Source: Rhizobium sp. Q54
GTDB taxonomy: Bacteria; Pseudomonadota; Alphaproteobacteria; Rhizobiales; Beijerinckiaceae
Length of the DNA: 18,016 bases
NCBI GenBank assembly: GCA_945901195.1
Contig: CAMDKB010000029.1
Span: 1 to 18,016, forward strand
Direction: 5' to 3'
Shown here: positions 14,932-18,016 of the stretch, one piece after another
Layout: every line of letters starts with the position of its first letter
Position numbering within the stretch: the stretch's first letter is position 1
Made by a program: the position numbers and the translations under genes
Notes under the pieces: model-generated
Told to the model about the DNA's origin: nothing
The model's input: only the letters and a program-made list of their open reading frames with translations
Database searches by the model: none

Positions 14932-15822
14932 TCAAGCCGCGACGAAATTCTCGATCAGCTTTGCCAGTTCTTCCGGCGCATCGTGTTGCACATTATGTCC
15001 CGTGCCCTCGGCAACGTGGAAGAGGGCATGCGGCACCTGCTTGCGCCGCCAGTCGATGGAGAGCTCATCGCCCTCGATATTGGGAGGGAACGGGCGGCCG
15101 GAGGCGACCCAGAGGACAGGGCAGGTGATGCGCTTCCAGCACGCCACCCATTCCTCGACGCGATGCAGCGTGCCAAAGGGGCGCGCATGGCCCGGATCGA
15201 AACTCCACACGAGCTTGCCATCGGGCAATACGCGATGCTGGTTTGCCGCAAGGAACAGGGCGCGGGCCTTGTCGAGCTTGGGATTGCCCTGCACGAGGCG
15301 ATCGGCCATCTCGTCCAGCGATTTGTAGGGACGGGCGCCGGGCACAGGCTCGCGCCAGGACTTTAGCCAGCGGTCGAGATGATCGGGCAATTCGCCTGGA
15401 CCGCGATTGCGCAGGCCAAAGCCATCGACAGCGACCAGCTTTTCGATCCGATCCGGTCGCACACCGGCATAGGTGTTGGACATATTGCCGCCGAGGCTGT
15501 GGCCGATAAGGCGGACCGGATCATGCGGCGAGACCTTTTCCAGAAAGGTATCGAGATCGGCCATATAATCCTGATGCCAATAGCCCTGCGGCGCCCAGCC
15601 AGAGAGGCCAAAGCCGCGCCAGTCCGGCGAGACAATGCGCCAGTCCTTCTTGAAGGCGTCGATCACGAATTGCCAGGTGGCCGAGCAATCGCGATGGCCA
15701 TGCACCATAACAAGCAACGGTGCATCCGGCGGGCCCCAATGGCGGACGTTATAGGGGATGCCGCGAATATCCATCGTTTCCGTGCGCGAGGCACGGCGCG
15801 GCTGATAGGCTGTATCATTCAT
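14932..15822 (-). CDS. alpha/beta hydrolase
   Basis: 296 residues from ATG 15822 (AGGA 7 bases upstream). ATG 15837 would add five residues. The frame stays open to 16056, but that part overlaps the preceding gene. Typical motifs are the oxyanion-hole HGHRD (41-45), the nucleophile elbow GHSLGG with S109, and the C-terminal GTGHNVQHDAPEEL with H276 as catalytic base. The usual acid after strand 7 is not evident (VLWVASGRPFPPN, 237-249). D133 at the end of strand 6 (VAVDGFG) may replace it. It is cytosolic, with no signal peptide. Possible reactions include ester, lactone, carbon-carbon or epoxide hydrolysis. It lies 52 bases after the Old Yellow Enzyme gene and 78 before the Bug gene, so a role in the same catabolic route is likely but not proven. 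Confidence 0.9.
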   Translation of the reverse strand: MNDTAYQPRRASRTETMDIRGIPYNVRHWGPPDAPLLVMVHGHRDCSATWQFVIDAFKKDWRIVSPDWRGFGLSGWAPQGYWHQDYMADLDTFLEKVSPHDPVRLIGHSLGGNMSNTYAGVRPDRIEKLVAVDGFGLRNRGPGELPDHLDRWLKSWREPVPGARPYKSLDEMADRLVQGNPKLDKARALFLAANQHRVLPDGKLVWSFDPGHARPFGTLHRVEEWVACWKRITCPVLWVASGRPFPPNIEGDELSIDWRRKQVPHALFHVAEGTGHNVQHDAPEELAKLIENFVAA

Positions 15823-15874
15823 GGAAAAATCCTGCATGGAGAAATCCGGTTCGCCAAAATCTGTGCGCCGAAAT

Positions 15875-17035
15875 TTATTCGCGACGCGCGTGGCCCATGC
15901 CTTCGGCCATCTCCCTGGATTGGCCGTGCACCATGGGATAGGCGGGCCAGACCTTGGGATTGGCGCGGTTCCATGCCGGGGGAATGGCGGGCGTATCGCC
16001 CAGAGCGGTGGCTGCATGCCAGGCCCAGCGCGGATCGTCCATGAAGGCGCGGCCAATGGCGACCATGTCAGCCTTGCCCGATGCGATAATCTCGTTGGCC
16101 TGTTCAGGCAGCACGATGAGGCCCACCGCCATGGCGTTCATGCCCGGCACATCCTGTTTGACGCGTTCGGCGAACGGGACCATATAGCCGGGGGAAACCG
16201 GGGGAATTTTCATGCCTGGAGCCACATTGCCCGCTGATGGCGTCACATAATCGATGCCGAGCTTCTGCAATTCACGTGCGAATATGACAGCGTCTTCAAG
16301 CTCAAGCCCGCCTTCATTGAAATCGCGCCCGGTGATGCGGACCCCGATGGGCTTTTCAGCCGGGAAGGCCGCGCGCATGGCGGCGATGACTTCGAGCGGA
16401 AAACGCATGCGGTTTTCGAGGCTTCCACCGTATTTGTCAGTCCGCTTGTTGGACATGGGCGAAACGAACTGGTGCAAAAGATAGCCATGCGCCACATGGA
16501 CTTCGATCATGTCGAAGCCGCAGCGTTGGGCGCGTCGCGTCGACTGCACGAAGCTGTCGAGCACGCGTGTCAGGCCCTGCTCGTCGAGATAGATGGGGGT
16601 CGGCCAGCCCTCTCCAAATGGTTCGGTCGTCGGCCCGGTAACGTCCCAGCCGCCATCCTCGATCGAGACATTGTTGCCCTTGTGCAATTCCCATGTGGGG
16701 CGTGTGGAGGCTTTGCGGCCAGCGTGGGAAAGCTGGATGCCGACGGGCGTGTTCGAATAGCTGCGTATACCCTTGATGAGTTGGGTCAACGCTGCTTCGT
16801 TTTCGTCCGAATACAAGCCAAGGCAGCCAGGCGTGATGCGGCCGACATCCTCGACGCCGGTAGCCTCCAGAATGATGAGCCCGGCGCCGGAGACTGCATA
16901 ATGATAGGCGTTCATGAAATGCCAGGGCTGCGCCGTGCCGTCCTTGGCCATGAACTGGCAGAGCGGGGACAGAACCACGCGGTTGGCGAGCTCAAGGCCA
17001 CGCAGTTTGATCGGCGAGAATAACGCGCTAGGCAT
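15875..17035 (-). CDS. Old Yellow Enzyme-type NADH:flavin oxidoreductase (YqjM/XenA-like)
   Basis: 386 residues; GGGAG lies 6 bases before ATG 17035. It is an FMN-dependent TIM-barrel enzyme that reduces activated C=C bonds with NAD(P)H. C26 in LSPLCQF marks the YqjM/XenA (thermophilic-like) subclass, where this Cys tunes the flavin. H180 and H183 in EVHVAHGYLLHQF bind the substrate, and Y185 is the following aromatic. The FMN and barrel segments PVGIQLSHAGRKAS, GGSLENRMRF, IGVRITGRDF and MVAIGRAFMDDPRWAWH are intact. The Tyr of YqjM at position 28 is F27/M28-like here, so active-site details differ. The final ~30 residues extend past the usual end. It is cytosolic. It is central to a minus-strand cluster with a cupin, a small protein, a hydrolase and a Bug protein, and may reduce an unsaturated carboxylate or ketone intermediate. 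Confidence 0.95.
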   Translation of the reverse strand: MPSALFSPIKLRGLELANRVVLSPLCQFMAKDGTAQPWHFMNAYHYAVSGAGLIILEATGVEDVGRITPGCLGLYSDENEAALTQLIKGIRSYSNTPVGIQLSHAGRKASTRPTWELHKGNNVSIEDGGWDVTGPTTEPFGEGWPTPIYLDEQGLTRVLDSFVQSTRRAQRCGFDMIEVHVAHGYLLHQFVSPMSNKRTDKYGGSLENRMRFPLEVIAAMRAAFPAEKPIGVRITGRDFNEGGLELEDAVIFARELQKLGIDYVTPSAGNVAPGMKIPPVSPGYMVPFAERVKQDVPGMNAMAVGLIVLPEQANEIIASGKADMVAIGRAFMDDPRWAWHAATALGDTPAIPPAWNRANPKVWPAYPMVHGQSREMAEGMGHARRE

Positions 17036-17103
17036 AAGGGACTCCCGGGACTGTTGGTGTTTTTTGATTGCTTAGCCTGCTGCAGGGAGGGCGGCAAGGG
17101 GCT

Positions 17104-17499
17104 CTAATGGCTATGTAAGCCCTCGCCATGATCATGTCCGCCGCGCGTATCCATTTCCTCCGCTTCGCCATAGCCATGCATCATGGCTTCCATCACCTTG
17201 CGCAGTGGATCTTCCTGCAAGGACAGATGGCCAGCCAAGAAGCCGGCAAGGCGAGCGAAGACCAGTGGCTGCATGGAGAGCAATGAATATTGCCGGTCCG
17301 GATGAACATTTTCCGCATCTTTCACCGCACGAGACAACGCATCGGTGAAGAGTTTTTCGATTGTAGAAATGATTTCGCTGTCCTGCGCAGAGTTTTGGCG
17401 CGTCTGCCCGGACAATATGGAATTGGCGTGGGCGAGGAAGCGCGTATAGAGCATTTCCTCATATTTTGTGGGGCCGTCCTCTTCCAGTTCACCGCACAT
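17104..17499 (-). CDS. small unknown protein with His-rich tail, coupled to the cupin gene
   Basis: 131 residues from ATG 17499. A TTG at 17511 overlaps the cupin stop (TTGA) and would add four residues; neither start has an ideal Shine-Dalgarno, so translation is probably coupled to the cupin gene. The chain is mostly helical and soluble: YEEMLYTRFLAHANSIL (13-29), SEIISTIEKLFTDALSRAV (41-59) and SMQPLVFARLAGFLAGHL (75-92), with EDPLRKVMEAMMHGYGEAEE following. The last dozen residues, GGHDHGEGLHSH, are rich in His and could bind a metal. The family is not recognised. Its position between a cupin (a metal-binding fold) and an Old Yellow Enzyme suggests an accessory or small subunit, or a metal-loading role, which is inference. 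The 68 bases to the next gene contain no clear terminator. Confidence 0.7.
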   Translation of the reverse strand: MCGELEEDGPTKYEEMLYTRFLAHANSILSGQTRQNSAQDSEIISTIEKLFTDALSRAVKDAENVHPDRQYSLLSMQPLVFARLAGFLAGHLSLQEDPLRKVMEAMMHGYGEAEEMDTRGGHDHGEGLHSH

Positions 17500-17507
17500 T
17501 GGTTTGA

Positions 17508-18016
17508 TCAAAACCCTTCAGCATTCTCGAGCTGTTCGAACCAGTCGAGGCCCATCGCTTTCACAATGCGGCTGTTAACCACGATAATGCGCGCTTCCTT
17601 CGCCGTATCCGCATTGAAATGCTGATGCGCGCAATAAGGGGGGATATAAACGAAATCGCCAGCCTTCCATTCGAATTTCTTGGGCTCGGTTTCCCATTCA
17701 AATTCCATGGTGTCCTTGCAGTCGAATTTCACATCCCAATGCAGATCGTAGCCATGACCTTCCACGACATAAAAGACTTCCTCCGACAAATGGCGGTGAA
17801 TGCCCGAGGCTTTGCCCGGCGGCAGAAATTGCATGTAGATGTCGAGGCACATCTCCTTGGTGTTCATGCGCTCGTTGATGATGTGCTTGATCAGGCCATC
17901 GGGCGAACGTTCGAATGGCATATCCGACCACTTCACCACGTTCATCATCGAGTCATATTCCTTGCGGAAGTCCTGACTCGCCTTCACCGCCTCTTCGTAG
18001 AAATTCACGAAGGTGG
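17508..18016 (-). CDS. cupin-domain protein, 5' end outside the window
   Basis: At least 169 residues. The GTG at 18008 is probably an internal Val, since the frame is open to the edge (TFVNFYEEA) and no Shine-Dalgarno precedes it. Counting from that codon, cupin motif 1 is GIHRHLSEEVFYVVEGHG (two His, Glu, Gly) and motif 2 is GDFVYIPPYCAHQHFNAD (Pro, His, Asn). The metal ligands H-x-H, E and H are therefore present and the domain should bind Fe or Mn. The protein ends VKAMGLDWFEQLENAEGF. It may be a dioxygenase, an isomerase or a binding protein; single-domain cupins cannot be assigned by motif alone. It is the most upstream visible gene of the minus-strand cluster, and its stop overlaps the region of the next start, so the two are co-transcribed. 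Confidence 0.85.
   Translation of the reverse strand, partial: TFVNFYEEAVKASQDFRKEYDSMMNVVKWSDMPFERSPDGLIKHIINERMNTKEMCLDIYMQFLPPGKASGIHRHLSEEVFYVVEGHGYDLHWDVKFDCKDTMEFEWETEPKKFEWKAGDFVYIPPYCAHQHFNADTAKEARIIVVNSRIVKAMGLDWFEQLENAEGF

Overview
The window reads as a chromosomal segment of an alphaproteobacterium, most likely of the order Hyphomicrobiales (Rhizobiales). This rests on the rplS-leuC-leuD neighbourhood, an IalB-family protein, a DUF1223 protein, a proteobacterial MntR, and a Gly/His-rich exported protein of a type common there. The L19 protein looks closer to the Beijerinckiaceae/Nitrobacteraceae type than to Brucella or Rhizobium. That placement is from memory of the families, not a search, and the genus is not determined. 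Base composition is moderately GC-rich and no tRNA, rRNA or CRISPR is visible.

Left part (1-3160). The 5' end of an IS630-type transposase gene runs off the left edge. It lies immediately upstream of rplS (ribosomal protein L19), where trmD is usual in this group. rplS has a plausible promoter of its own and a strong hairpin terminator. Next come two broken genes, each interrupted by one in-frame stop: a ChaA-type cation/proton antiporter (minus strand, TAA at codon 166) and a small exported Cys-containing protein (plus strand, TGA at codon 97). A VOC/PhnB-like protein follows on the minus strand. The stretch looks like a zone of insertion and gene decay.

Central part (3160-9580). leuC and leuD encode the two subunits of isopropylmalate isomerase but are separated by about 2.5 kb. 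That gap holds a Gly/His-rich exported protein, a small membrane protein, an HEXXH metallopeptidase and an outer-membrane beta-barrel protein. A RidA-family gene lacking the canonical substrate-binding Arg follows leuD after three bases, and then a cytochrome P450 gene.

Envelope-protein stretch (9640-13240). This holds a secreted MltB-type lytic transglycosylase, an exported DUF1223 thioredoxin-like protein, an IalB-family exported protein, and a convergent exported protein built from two related beta-rich units.

Right part (13339-18016), all on the minus strand. Reading in the direction of transcription the order is cupin (its 5' end lies off the right edge), small His-tailed protein, Old Yellow Enzyme, alpha/beta hydrolase, tripartite-tricarboxylate (Bug/TctC) binding protein and mntR. 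The first five look like a small catabolic operon of unknown substrate: an uptake binding protein, a flavin ene-reductase, a hydrolase and a cupin. mntR has its own candidate palindromic operator. This catabolic cluster is the best candidate for an undescribed system in the window.
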